From contig NZ_CP013234.1 in the NCBI RefSeq assembly GCF_001584185.1, positions 2,232,001 to 2,296,000 on the forward strand: a DNA stretch of 64,000 bases, read 5' to 3'. The translations under genes were made by a program, and so were the position numbers. The notes beneath the pieces are model-generated. The model was not told where the DNA came from, did no database searches, and worked only from the letters and a program-made list of their open reading frames with translations. Below are positions 46,401 through 54,947 of this stretch, one piece after another (the first letter of the stretch is position 1; each line of letters begins with the position of its first letter). This stretch comes from Collimonas pratensis (GTDB lineage Bacteria > Pseudomonadota > Gammaproteobacteria > Burkholderiales > Burkholderiaceae_D).

Positions 46401-47930
46401 CTACAGCTGTGAATTGGTAGTAGCGCTGAACTTAGTGTTCAGGTTGCTTTCCAGGTTGCCGATCGCACTCTCCAGGATGCTAAAGATCTGCGCCCGATTG
46501 GCAGCGTTGCTCAAGTCCAGCGTTGCGGTGGCGCTGACGCCGGTGCTGGCCAGCGCGCTGTTGAAGGCGGTTTGCGCCTGCGCCGCCGAAATGTAGGCCG
46601 AGCTGCCGCTGCCGTTCACATACGCCAGTGTCTGGAACACATTGGAGAAGACGGTCCCCAATGCCGGGATGTTGAAGGCGACATGGTTGGCCGGCGTCGT
46701 GAAGGTGGTGGCGCTGGTGGTCGGGATCGGATTGCCGTACAACTGGTCGAGGTAGTAGCGCACCTGATACGGATACTGCTGGTAGGTGTCGGTCGCGCCC
46801 CATACCGAACTGTAGGCGTTGACGCTGGCCACGGTGGCCGCCGTCGCGGTCGCGCCCAGTTTGCTGTAGCTGGTCATCAGGGTGCCGTAGTAACCCTGGT
46901 TGTAGGCCACGTTCAGCAAGACATCGAGGAAGTTGTTCGGCAGCGTGGTGAAGTTGGCCAGCGCATTGTCGTAGTAAGGCTGCCACGGCGTCACCCAGCC
47001 GCCGGTGCCCTTGCCGGTGAGGATCAGGGCGACGAAATCGTTGTAGTGGAAATACGCGGTCAGCATCGGGCCGTAGTATTTGTTGTTGAACGAAGGCGGT
47101 GTCACCTTGGTGTATTGCTGGGCCGCGGTGGCCATGGTGTAGCCGATGTTCTTCTGGATGGCGACGTAGTTGATCAACGAATGGCCGGCCGGTGCGTAGG
47201 AGCCGGAAACCATGTCGGCGGCGTAGTTGTTGATCTGGTAGGGGCCGCCTTGGCCGGCGCCCATCACCGCTTGCTGGTCCGGCGACGGATCGATCAGGTT
47301 GCCGCTGCTGGCATACAGGCTGGTCTCGATATTTTCCTGCAGCAGCTGGCCGAGGATCGAACCGTACAGATAGTCCTTCTGGAATTGCATGCCGGGATAA
47401 TACTGCTGCACCAGGTGGCCATACATGACGCCGGCGATGATGTTCGACATGATCAGGTCATTGTAGTTGCCGCCGTCCAGCACCAGCTGGTCCTGGGCGC
47501 TGCCGGCGCCCAGCAGCAGGTGGTAGTTGATGGTGCCGGTGGTGGCCCCCGGCGTGCCAGGCGGCGGGTTCACCGGCGGTGGCGTGACCGGCGGCGGGGT
47601 CGGCGTGCCGCTGCCGCACACGCCGCTCGAAGTCCATGGCTTGCCGCTGCCGCTGGCGCCGCTGTCGGTGACCGGATCGTTGCCCTGGGTCCACCAGTTG
47701 GCGGTGTAGTTGGTGCTGTTGGCGCTGGCGCTGTTGCCGCCGACGTAGATGGTGCTGGCGTTCCAGGCAGGAGCGCAGGCCACCGCGCTGGCCTTGGCGG
47801 TGGCGGCAATCTGTTTCTGGCTGGCGCTGTCGGCATCGCTCGAGCCGCCGTCGCCGCAGCCTGCCAGCATGCCGCCGATGGCGGTGCACAGCAGGCTGCT
47901 GATGATTCTTGCGTTCATTTCTGTTCTCAT
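46401..47930 (-). CDS. Chitin-binding lipoprotein with lysozyme-like catalytic domain (unassigned family)
   Basis: A 509-residue surface lipoprotein. The lipobox MLAGC ends at Cys25. A CBM5/12 module (about 54-108) shares APAW, YTANWWTQGN and GSGKPWTS with the GH18 lipoprotein. A Pro-rich linker (about 112-130) leads to a domain of about 370 residues. Its QENIETSLYAS followed by GQGGPYQINNYAADM (about 215-250) recalls the catalytic Glu and GPYQI/GLMQI turn of lysozyme-fold enzymes (GH23-like), but I cannot place it in a family. Chitin or chitosan cleavage is inferred. The start at 47930 has GGAG ten bases upstream; a second ATG lies four codons on. Confidence 0.8.
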   Translation of the reverse strand: MRTEMNARIISSLLCTAIGGMLAGCGDGGSSDADSASQKQIAATAKASAVACAPAWNASTIYVGGNSASANSTNYTANWWTQGNDPVTDSGASGSGKPWTSSGVCGSGTPTPPPVTPPPVNPPPGTPGATTGTINYHLLLGAGSAQDQLVLDGGNYNDLIMSNIIAGVMYGHLVQQYYPGMQFQKDYLYGSILGQLLQENIETSLYASSGNLIDPSPDQQAVMGAGQGGPYQINNYAADMVSGSYAPAGHSLINYVAIQKNIGYTMATAAQQYTKVTPPSFNNKYYGPMLTAYFHYNDFVALILTGKGTGGWVTPWQPYYDNALANFTTLPNNFLDVLLNVAYNQGYYGTLMTSYSKLGATATAATVASVNAYSSVWGATDTYQQYPYQVRYYLDQLYGNPIPTTSATTFTTPANHVAFNIPALGTVFSNVFQTLAYVNGSGSSAYISAAQAQTAFNSALASTGVSATATLDLSNAANRAQIFSILESAIGNLESNLNTKFSATTNSQL

Positions 47931-48450
47931 GCGTGTCTCCTGGGTTGGATGAGGAAGTGCGTGAAACCAGATAGTTTCCGCAAGACAACTTGTCCGGGTC
48001 GAGGATGGGGGCAGCAAAAATGAGCGTCAAGTGGTTTGCGCTGTTTTGTAGGGCGGCCATACCAGTGGCAAACCGGTATTGACTTTCATTCGCAGGGGAA
48101 GCGGATTGAAGTCACGAATGACCAGCAGGTTGTCGTGAAATAATTTCCCTTAGGCAATGATGGATTATTTTTTTGAAATGCCATATTGATCATTTCGCGA
48201 CAGAATTACATGCCCAGCGAGGATGCGCGCGGGTATCGCCTAGCGTACAGGTGTAATACCACTTTTCCTGTTTCTGGCATGTGGTCTTAGTCCACTCATG
48301 AGGGATTCTTGCGGCTGAGCGCCACGGCATATGAAAGTAATCCGGCAATCAAGGAATGTGGCAATATGCCGGATATTTCCTTGCCGCATGTTTCACAGGC
48401 AGTGCATCCGCGGCGGGGGTGAACCCACAGGTTTTCTGAAAGCGTCATCT
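47931..48450. promoter_or_regulatory. Divergent regulatory region with the second copy of both conserved blocks
   Basis: The region lies between the minus-strand CBM5/12 gene and the plus-strand sugar dehydrogenase gene. On the minus strand, block 1 is at 48290-48248 and block 2 at 48073-48016, each with exactly the length (43 and 58 bp) of its counterpart at 41.3-41.6 kb. The block starts are 217 bp apart here against 215 bp there. Block 2 ends 86 bp before the start codon. The DNA between the blocks does not align. Confidence 0.7.
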
Positions 48451-49668
48451 ATGCGAGCTGCATCCTTCCTGCGCCATGCCCTGGGCATGTTTTTCCTGCT
48501 GGCCTGCGGCGCAGCGTCAGCGCAAAGCACCTACCACACCAGTGGCAGCTGCGATGGTTTTCCGCGCCTCGATCTGAAAGTGGCCAAGGGCATGTGCATG
48601 GGGCTGGTTGCCGAGCACCTCGGTTTCGTGCGCGGAGTCGCCGCCATCGGCCAGGATGTCTACGTGCTGGACATGGGCGGCTGGGCCAGCAAGCGCGGCC
48701 GCCTGCTGCGCTTGAACCTGAAAAAGAAGGGCGCGCCGGAAGTGCTGCTAAGCCAGCTTGACATGCCGAACGCAATCATCGCCAGCGCCGACAAGAAACT
48801 GCTGATCGGCATGCACGGCCGCATCGTCCGTATCGATCCGGCCGCCAAGGATATCCAAGGCAGTGCGCAGGATATCGTGGTCAACCTGCCGACCACCGGC
48901 CGCCATCCCTTGACGGCGATGGTGCAAGGCGCCGACGGTACGCTATACATTAACGTCGGTTCCGCCACCGACAATTGTGAAAGCCGGGCAGACCAGCCCG
49001 GCAAGTCGGATTCGCCTTGTCCGGAAATCAAGGAGACGCCGCCGCGCGCCAGCGTGCTGCGCGCCAGCCTGGCAAATGCACATCTGCCGCTGGATGCACG
49101 CACGCTGCCAGTCCATGCGCGCGGCTTGCGCAACAGCATGGCGCTGGCCCTTGCGCCCAATGGCGTCCTGATTGCCGCCACCAATTCCCGCGACAACATC
49201 ACCGTAGCCGACCCCAAGCTGTCGGACGCCGAACTGCCGCACGATACCCTCAGCTGGCTCAGTGCCGGCGCCGATTACGGTTGGCCGTATTGCTTCGACA
49301 AGCTCAGGACCAGTCCCGAATATCCGGGCTACGATTGCCGTAGCAAGACTGCACCCAGCCGCCTGTTGCCGCCGCATGCGGCGCCGCTGGGCATGCTGAT
49401 CTACGGCGGCAAAAGCCTGCCGGCGCTAAGCGGCCAGCTGATCATCGGCTATCACGGCTATCGCGCCGACGGCCACCGGCTGGTGAGCCTGGCCCTGGAC
49501 GGCGCCGGCCAGCCGCTGGGCGAGCCGCGCGATCTGGTGGCGGGCTGGAACTACCGGCACGGCGGGTACCCGATGGGCGCGCCGGTGGCGCTGGCGACGC
49601 TAGACGACGGCAGCCTGGTGATTACCGAAGACCGGAATGGGACTTTGCTGCGCCTGGCTCCCGATTGA
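48451..49668 (+). CDS. PQQ-dependent sugar dehydrogenase-like beta-propeller protein
   Basis: A 405-residue periplasmic protein. The start at 48451 gives a good signal peptide (about 1-24, ending ASAQ); an upstream in-frame ATG at 48331 would place 40 polar residues before it. The mature protein has the six-bladed propeller pattern of soluble glucose/sorbosone dehydrogenases, with GVAAIGQDVYVLDMGGW, LYINVGSATDNCE, ARGLRNSMALALAPNG and LSAGADYGWPYCFD. Such enzymes oxidise sugars or aldehydes with PQQ. No pqq genes lie here. It is divergent from the CBM5/12 gene and might share its regulatory region. Confidence 0.8.
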   Translation: MRAASFLRHALGMFFLLACGAASAQSTYHTSGSCDGFPRLDLKVAKGMCMGLVAEHLGFVRGVAAIGQDVYVLDMGGWASKRGRLLRLNLKKKGAPEVLLSQLDMPNAIIASADKKLLIGMHGRIVRIDPAAKDIQGSAQDIVVNLPTTGRHPLTAMVQGADGTLYINVGSATDNCESRADQPGKSDSPCPEIKETPPRASVLRASLANAHLPLDARTLPVHARGLRNSMALALAPNGVLIAATNSRDNITVADPKLSDAELPHDTLSWLSAGADYGWPYCFDKLRTSPEYPGYDCRSKTAPSRLLPPHAAPLGMLIYGGKSLPALSGQLIIGYHGYRADGHRLVSLALDGAGQPLGEPRDLVAGWNYRHGGYPMGAPVALATLDDGSLVITEDRNGTLLRLAPD

Positions 49669-49921
49669 AGGCGGATTGCTGCGCCTCAGGGCCTTTCTTG
49701 CGCGGCTGACTGATAGCCGCGGTTTTCGCAGCAGCAAGATCGTGCTGGCTATAGCCGAAAGCAGGGCTGACCTGGGAATTGTCGGCTCGTGATTTTTCGG
49801 CATTGACACCCCCATGCCAGTTTGCTCGCGCAGCAACTGATGGGCGGCGGCCTGCCACCAGTGAAAGAAGCGTCGTAATAAGAAGTCTTGTAATAAGAAG
49901 TCTCGTACTACAAGGCCGTCT

Positions 49922-50749
49922 TTATCCTTGGCCCCGGCCCAGCATGGCTTTCAGGCGCTGAATCGTGCGCCAAGAGCGGCTTTGCTGAAAAGCCGCGAGC
50001 CGGGCTTCGGCCAGATCGGCGCGTTGCTTTTCCTGCAGCAGCGCCTGCTCGAACTCGGCGACCGGATGGCTGATGCTATGCCCATAGCAAAGCTGGAAGT
50101 CATCCAGGGTGCCGGGTGGGAGATCGAAAGCACCCAGCAGGTTCATGTGTTCTTCCGCCAGGTAGAAGGTGTTCAAGCCATCAAACAGCACCGAACGGTA
50201 AGCTGCGCCGGTGACAATCTTTTCCCACGTCTGATTCCTGTCCCAAGGCGTCTCGATCAGGATGATCCACGGCCGCCATTTGCTGAAGTCCATGCCGCGC
50301 AAGACCGACTCTTCATGACCTTCAACGTCTATTTTCAAGAAGTGTATCGGGCCGCGCACGTGTTCTTCGCAAATCGAGGACAGGGTGCGCGCGTTGACGG
50401 TCTGGGTTTGCAATGGCATGCCGGAATCCGTGTAGCGCTTGGCTGTATCGGCGTCGGCAGTCGAGAGGCCGCTGCCGGCAACAGCGTAAAAGCTGTGGCT
50501 TTCATTGGCATCGCCGGCGATGCATTGCAGGTTGACGTCAGCCGGTCTCGCTTGACACAGCTGGTCGTAGAATTCCTGGACTGGCTCGACGTTGATGCCT
50601 GTCCATCCGCGCTCGTAAAATGCGCGTGTCACCGAATCCACTGAGGGATGATTGGCGCCGACGTCGATATAAAAGCCGTTCTCGAAATATTTGAGCGCGC
50701 GCCACAAGCGGATGTCTTCAAAATTCTGCGCATAAGAAATGAAGGTCAC
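49922..50749 (-). CDS. FkbM-family methyltransferase
   Basis: A 275-residue SAM-dependent methyltransferase. FYIDVGANHPSVDSVT (about 27-42) is motif I, and IHFLKIDVEGHEESVLRG (about 134-151) is the FkbM signature. The last 45 residues form a Glu/Ala/Arg-rich helix, probably a coiled coil. Members O-methylate sugars, often on surface polysaccharides. There is no operon partner; the alcohol dehydrogenase upstream is 115 bp away. Confidence 0.9.
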   Translation of the reverse strand: MTFISYAQNFEDIRLWRALKYFENGFYIDVGANHPSVDSVTRAFYERGWTGINVEPVQEFYDQLCQARPADVNLQCIAGDANESHSFYAVAGSGLSTADADTAKRYTDSGMPLQTQTVNARTLSSICEEHVRGPIHFLKIDVEGHEESVLRGMDFSKWRPWIILIETPWDRNQTWEKIVTGAAYRSVLFDGLNTFYLAEEHMNLLGAFDLPPGTLDDFQLCYGHSISHPVAEFEQALLQEKQRADLAEARLAAFQQSRSWRTIQRLKAMLGRGQG

Positions 50750-50864
50750 GGTCGCTTCCTGTCAGTCGATTTGGTTTGCCTGGCGCTCACGGGTTGGCGC
50801 GGTTGACGGCAAGTCTATCGTACATTTTAAGGTCAGCGAGCGCTACACAGCGATTTGACTGGCC

Positions 50865-51995
50865 TTAGTCAAAAACAATCACCTGCCGCACCGCCTCGCC
50901 GCTATGCAGCCGGTCAAAGCCTTCATTGATGTCTTCCAGCCGCAGGCGGTGCGACAGCAGCAGGTTGACCGGCAGCCGTCCGCCGCGATACAGGCCGATG
51001 TAGCGCGCCAGGTCGCGTAGCGGCACGCAGCTGCCGATATAGCTGCCCTTGACGGTGCGTTCTTCCGCCACCAGGTTGACCATCGGCAGGCCGAACTGGG
51101 CAGCGGCCGGCGGCAGGCCTGCAGTGGTGGTGGTGCCGCCGCGGCGGGTGATGCGGTAGGCGGTTTCGAAGGCGCGCACCGAACCGGCAAATTCAAATAC
51201 GTGGTCGGCGCCGCCGCCGGTGGCTTCCCTGACCGCTTCGACGCAGTCCGGGGCGCCACCGTCAAAGGCCATGGTGGCGCCCAGCCGGGTGGCCAGCTGG
51301 CGTTTATCCGCGGCCAGGTCGATGGCGATCACTTCACGCGCGCCGGCTGCCAGCGCGCCCAGCAACGCTGCCAGTCCGACGCCGCCGAGGCCGACCACAG
51401 CCACCGACTGGCCGGCGCGCACCTGGGCCGTATTGACCACCGCACCGACGCCGGTCAGCACCGCGCAGCCGAACAGCGCGGCCTCATCAAAGGGTAGCGC
51501 GGGATCGATTTTTACCAGGGAATGGCGCGAAACGACAGCATACTCGGCGAATGCCGAGCAGCCAAGATGATGATTGACCGCTTCGCCTTGTGCGCTTGCC
51601 AGCAGGCGCGCGCCGGACAGCAAAGTGCCGTTGCCGTTGGCCTGGGCGCCGGGTTCGCACAGCGCCGGGCGGCCTTCGCAGCAGGGCATGCAATGGCCGC
51701 AGCTGGGGACGAATACCAGCGCCACATGATCGCCGGTCTGCAGATCGGTGACGCCATCTCCCAGCTGGACAACTTCGCCGGCGGCTTCGTGGCCGAGCGC
51801 CATCGGCAGGGGCCGCGGCCGGTCGCCATTGATGACCGAGAGGTCAGAGTGGCACAGGCCGGCAGCGCGGATGCGCACCAGTACTTCGTCGCGTCCGGGC
51901 GGCGCCAGTTCGAGTTCTTCGATCGCTAGCGGCCGCGATTGCCGATAGGGATGCGGCAAGCCGGTCTGGCGCAATACGGCGGCACGGATTTTCAT
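50865..51995 (-). CDS. Zinc-dependent alcohol dehydrogenase (MDR family)
   Basis: A 376-residue medium-chain dehydrogenase. Catalytic zinc ligands are Cys48 in GLCHSD, His69 and Glu70 in LGHE, and a later Cys. The structural zinc loop is CGHCMPCCEGRPALC (about 99-113). The Rossmann motif VGLGGVGLAALLG (about 199-211) followed by IDLAADK points to NAD rather than NADP. It resembles class III-like and aryl or allylic alcohol dehydrogenases; the substrate is not evident. It stands alone between the FkbM gene and a sensor kinase. Confidence 0.9.
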   Translation of the reverse strand: MKIRAAVLRQTGLPHPYRQSRPLAIEELELAPPGRDEVLVRIRAAGLCHSDLSVINGDRPRPLPMALGHEAAGEVVQLGDGVTDLQTGDHVALVFVPSCGHCMPCCEGRPALCEPGAQANGNGTLLSGARLLASAQGEAVNHHLGCSAFAEYAVVSRHSLVKIDPALPFDEAALFGCAVLTGVGAVVNTAQVRAGQSVAVVGLGGVGLAALLGALAAGAREVIAIDLAADKRQLATRLGATMAFDGGAPDCVEAVREATGGGADHVFEFAGSVRAFETAYRITRRGGTTTTAGLPPAAAQFGLPMVNLVAEERTVKGSYIGSCVPLRDLARYIGLYRGGRLPVNLLLSHRLRLEDINEGFDRLHSGEAVRQVIVFD

Positions 51996-52048
51996 AGGGT
52001 TTCCTGTATCGACTTGAGGCTTGTGGAAGCGATAGGGCGGTAGATAAA

Positions 52049-53446
52049 TCAGACAGCTATTTTAACTGCTGGCGCCGGGAAGAACACGGTGACGCAGAGT
52101 CCGCTCTGGGCTTCACGGTCGGCATGCGCCAGCGTGACGCGGGCGCCGATGCGGCTGGCGATGGTCTGGACGATGGACAGGCCCAACCCCGATCCGGTGG
52201 CCTCGTTGCCCAGCACGCGATAGAAGGGATCGAACACACGCGCCTGTTCTTCCGGAGCGATGCCCGGCCCGGAATCCTCCACCTGCAAGCTGACGCCGCC
52301 GCAGTCGTTGTGCATGGAAAGGCTGATGCGTCCGCCCGGCGGTGTATAGCGGATGGCGTTGTCGACCAGGTTCCTGACGATGGTGATCAGGTCGACTTCG
52401 GTCACGGGCACCCGCAGGCCGGCTTCGCCTTCGACGCCGATGTCGATCTGCCTGGCCTCGGCCAGCGGCATCAGGTCTTCCAGCACACGCCGGTACACTT
52501 GCATCACGGCTACCGTGTCGTTAGTCGCCAGCGGTGCGGACTGTGCCCGTGCCAAGGCCAGCAGCTGGTCCAGCAAGCGCCGTCCACGTTCGATTCCTTG
52601 GCGCAGCGTCGCCAGCCGCTGGCGCGCCGTATCCGGCATGTCGGCCTCGGCCAGGCGCTCGGCCTGCAGCGACAGCGCGGTGAGCGGCGAACGCAATTCG
52701 TGGGCGGCGTCGGCGACGAAGCGGCGCTGCGCTTCCATGGCTTGCGCTACACGTTCCAGCAGGCGGTTGATGGCGACCACAAAAGGGCGTACTTCTACCG
52801 GCAGCGGCTCTGGCGCCAGCGCGTGCAGTTCTTGTTCATTGCGGCCGTCGATTTCGGCCGATAGCCGGGCGATCGGCAGGAACATCTTGCGCACCAGATG
52901 GGCCACCAGCAGCAGCAATAGCGGAATCAGGATCAGGAAGGGCATCAGCGTACGCAAGCCGCTATCGCGGGCGATTTCGTCGCGCACCGCGGTTTCCTGG
53001 GCGACGGCGATGCGCTGCTGCGAGGCCAAGGTTTTGACCAGCACGCGGTAACGGTGATGGCCGGAGTGGACGGTTTGCATGCCGTCCGGCAGGGTTGCAG
53101 GCAGTTTCAGCCGTTTCGTCCCCGGGATGCCGGCGGCGCCGTTCTGATCGTCCAGATACTGCGCGCCGAGGTGCTGCACGCCGAGGTACTGCACGATTAC
53201 GCGCGATTCCTCATCGCCGATGGCTACCTTGGGGCCGTCGCCTTGCGGCGGCAGCGGCAGTTGCTGCTGGTCGAACATGGCTGCCACCTGGCGCAGCATG
53301 TCGTCCTGGAATTCATGCGCCTCGTCGAAGCCGGAAATGAAGGCGAATACTCCGGCCAGCAGCGCTACCGCCAGGATCGCCAGCGACAGCCAGAGCGACA
53401 GGCGGAACTGGATCGAGTCCTTCAGTCTCCTTTGGATACCATCCAT
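52049..53446 (-). CDS. Sensor histidine kinase (QseC/PmrB-like)
   Basis: A 465-residue kinase with two membrane helices (about 16-38 and 165-187) flanking a periplasmic domain of about 125 residues. A HAMP-like linker follows, then the H-box VADAAHELRSPLTAL (phosphorylated His near 247) and the ATPase boxes NLVDNAIRYTPPGG and DSGPGIAPEEQARVFDPFYR. It overlaps the response regulator gene by 25 bp and is its cognate kinase. The signal is unknown. Confidence 0.93.
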   Translation of the reverse strand: MDGIQRRLKDSIQFRLSLWLSLAILAVALLAGVFAFISGFDEAHEFQDDMLRQVAAMFDQQQLPLPPQGDGPKVAIGDEESRVIVQYLGVQHLGAQYLDDQNGAAGIPGTKRLKLPATLPDGMQTVHSGHHRYRVLVKTLASQQRIAVAQETAVRDEIARDSGLRTLMPFLILIPLLLLLVAHLVRKMFLPIARLSAEIDGRNEQELHALAPEPLPVEVRPFVVAINRLLERVAQAMEAQRRFVADAAHELRSPLTALSLQAERLAEADMPDTARQRLATLRQGIERGRRLLDQLLALARAQSAPLATNDTVAVMQVYRRVLEDLMPLAEARQIDIGVEGEAGLRVPVTEVDLITIVRNLVDNAIRYTPPGGRISLSMHNDCGGVSLQVEDSGPGIAPEEQARVFDPFYRVLGNEATGSGLGLSIVQTIASRIGARVTLAHADREAQSGLCVTVFFPAPAVKIAV

Positions 53447-54087
53447 CCCACGCCCCTGACATTTTTAATGGCTGCGCTGCCCAGTTTTTTGCGCAGGGCA
53501 TGGATCAGGAATTCGACGGCGTTGCTTTCCACTTCCTCGCCCCAGCCATAGATCCGTTCTTCCAGCTCGCTGCGCGACAGGATCGCCCCCGGCCTCAGCA
53601 TCAGCGCCTGCAGCAGGGCGAATTCGCGGTTCGACAGCTGCTGCGCCGGCTGCTCCAGATTGCTGGCGAGGCGCGTGGCCGGATCGAGCGTGAGCGTGCC
53701 GTTGCTCAGCAAGGGCGTGGCGCTGCCGCCCTTGCGGCGCAGCACGGCCCGCGCCCGCGCCAGCAGCTCGGCCATCTCGAACGGCTTGAGGATGTAGTCG
53801 TCGGCGCCGCCATCGAGTCCGCGCAGGCGGTGTTCGAGGCCGTCGCGCGCGGTGATGATCAGCAAGGGCAGCGGATTGTCTTGGCGCCGGATGGCGTCCA
53901 GCACCTCGAAGCCGTCCTTGCCGGGCAAGCCGAGATCCAGCAGTAATAAATCATAGTGCTGGCACGACAGCGTATCGAGCGCGGTCTTGCCGTTGCGCAC
54001 CCAGTCGACGGCATAGGACGCGTCTTTCAGTGCCGCCTGGATGGCCTCTCCGATCATCGGATCGTCTTCGGCCAGCAATACCCGCAT
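53422..54087 (-). CDS. OmpR-family response regulator (QseB/PmrA-like)
   Basis: A 221-residue regulator with a receiver domain (phosphorylated Asp51 in LLLLDLGLPG, acidic pair Asp8/Asp9, Lys near 101) and a C-terminal winged helix DNA-binding domain (about 125-220, with SRSELEERIYGWGEEVESNAVE). It lies 18 bp after the DUF347 gene and overlaps the kinase gene. The order DUF347-DUF347-regulator-kinase suggests one transcript, so the two membrane proteins may be both partners and targets. Confidence 0.93.
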   Translation of the reverse strand: MRVLLAEDDPMIGEAIQAALKDASYAVDWVRNGKTALDTLSCQHYDLLLLDLGLPGKDGFEVLDAIRRQDNPLPLLIITARDGLEHRLRGLDGGADDYILKPFEMAELLARARAVLRRKGGSATPLLSNGTLTLDPATRLASNLEQPAQQLSNREFALLQALMLRPGAILSRSELEERIYGWGEEVESNAVEFLIHALRKKLGSAAIKNVRGVGWMVSKGD

Positions 54088-54105
54088 GCATCCTCCGTTA
54101 TTACG

Positions 54106-54912
54106 CTATTGATTGATGGTTTCAGGCTTACGTTCCACCTGTATCTTCTCACGCTTCAAGGCCGGCGCCGCCTGCTGGCGGAACAGCAGGATGCAGGCAA
54201 CGATAAAGACCAGCAACGCCGCCGACGCCGAATAGCGGCTCAAGGCCAGTCCGCCGGCATTCAGCGGCTTGTCGAGAAAGTCGCCGACCACGGCGCCCAG
54301 CGGACGGGTCAGGATGAAAGCCGCCCAGAACAACAGGGTGCGCGAGATCCTGGTGCAGTAGTAGGCCAGCGCCACCAGCGCCAGCAGGCTGCCGAACAGG
54401 ATGGCGCCGCCGCCATAGCCGAGGCCGGCGGTATCGGCAGCCCAGTCGCCCAGCGCGGTGCCCAGGGTTTGCGAAAACATGATGGTGACCCAGTAGAACA
54501 TCTCCGCCGCCGGTGAATGGACGCTGTCGACCGCGACCGAGCCCAGCGTCCGGTACCAGGCGAACAGGGAAATCATCAATAGCGCGAACAGCAGCGATGC
54601 GCCGCCAGGATAGCCGATGCCGAGCGAGCGGTCGGCAAAGTCGGCCAGCGTGGTGCCGACGGTGGTGGTGGCGATCACCGTCAGCCAGTAGAGAAAGGGA
54701 TGGAAGCGGATCGCGCGGATCTGGGCGGCGACCGCGACCAGAAACACCACGCCAAAGATGATGCTGCCGACCAGGTAGCCCAGGTTCATCGACATGGTGA
54801 CGGCGTCGCCGCCGGTTTCGCCCAGCGTGGTGGCGGCGACCTTGATGATCCAGAACAGCAGGGTGACTTGCGGCACCTTGCTGAGCGCCTGTTGGGTTGT
54901 CTTATCCATCAT
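54106..54912 (-). CDS. DUF347 four-repeat membrane protein
   Basis: A 268-residue membrane protein with eight predicted helices in four tandem repeats. Each repeat begins with an aromatic-Trp helix and a (T/P)xG-x4-D motif: TLGETGGD (about 29-36), TVGTTLAD, TLGTALGD and PLGAVVGD. This is the PF03988 (COG4705) family, with a conserved Trp and two helices per repeat. Four membrane acidic residues suggest cation or solute transport, but the family has no established function. Two adjacent ATGs (54912 and 54909) could serve as the start. A paralogue lies 35 bp upstream. Confidence 0.85.
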   Translation of the reverse strand: MMDKTTQQALSKVPQVTLLFWIIKVAATTLGETGGDAVTMSMNLGYLVGSIIFGVVFLVAVAAQIRAIRFHPFLYWLTVIATTTVGTTLADFADRSLGIGYPGGASLLFALLMISLFAWYRTLGSVAVDSVHSPAAEMFYWVTIMFSQTLGTALGDWAADTAGLGYGGGAILFGSLLALVALAYYCTRISRTLLFWAAFILTRPLGAVVGDFLDKPLNAGGLALSRYSASAALLVFIVACILLFRQQAAPALKREKIQVERKPETINQ

Positions 54913-54947
54913 TGTTTCCTTTTCAGTTTCCCTATTTTCCGGTGCGT

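Noticed and set aside
46572..48023. 483-codon frame opposite the second CBM5/12 gene
   Set aside because: The translation is a Gly/Arg/Val-rich shadow of the real gene, which has a lipobox and chitin-binding module.
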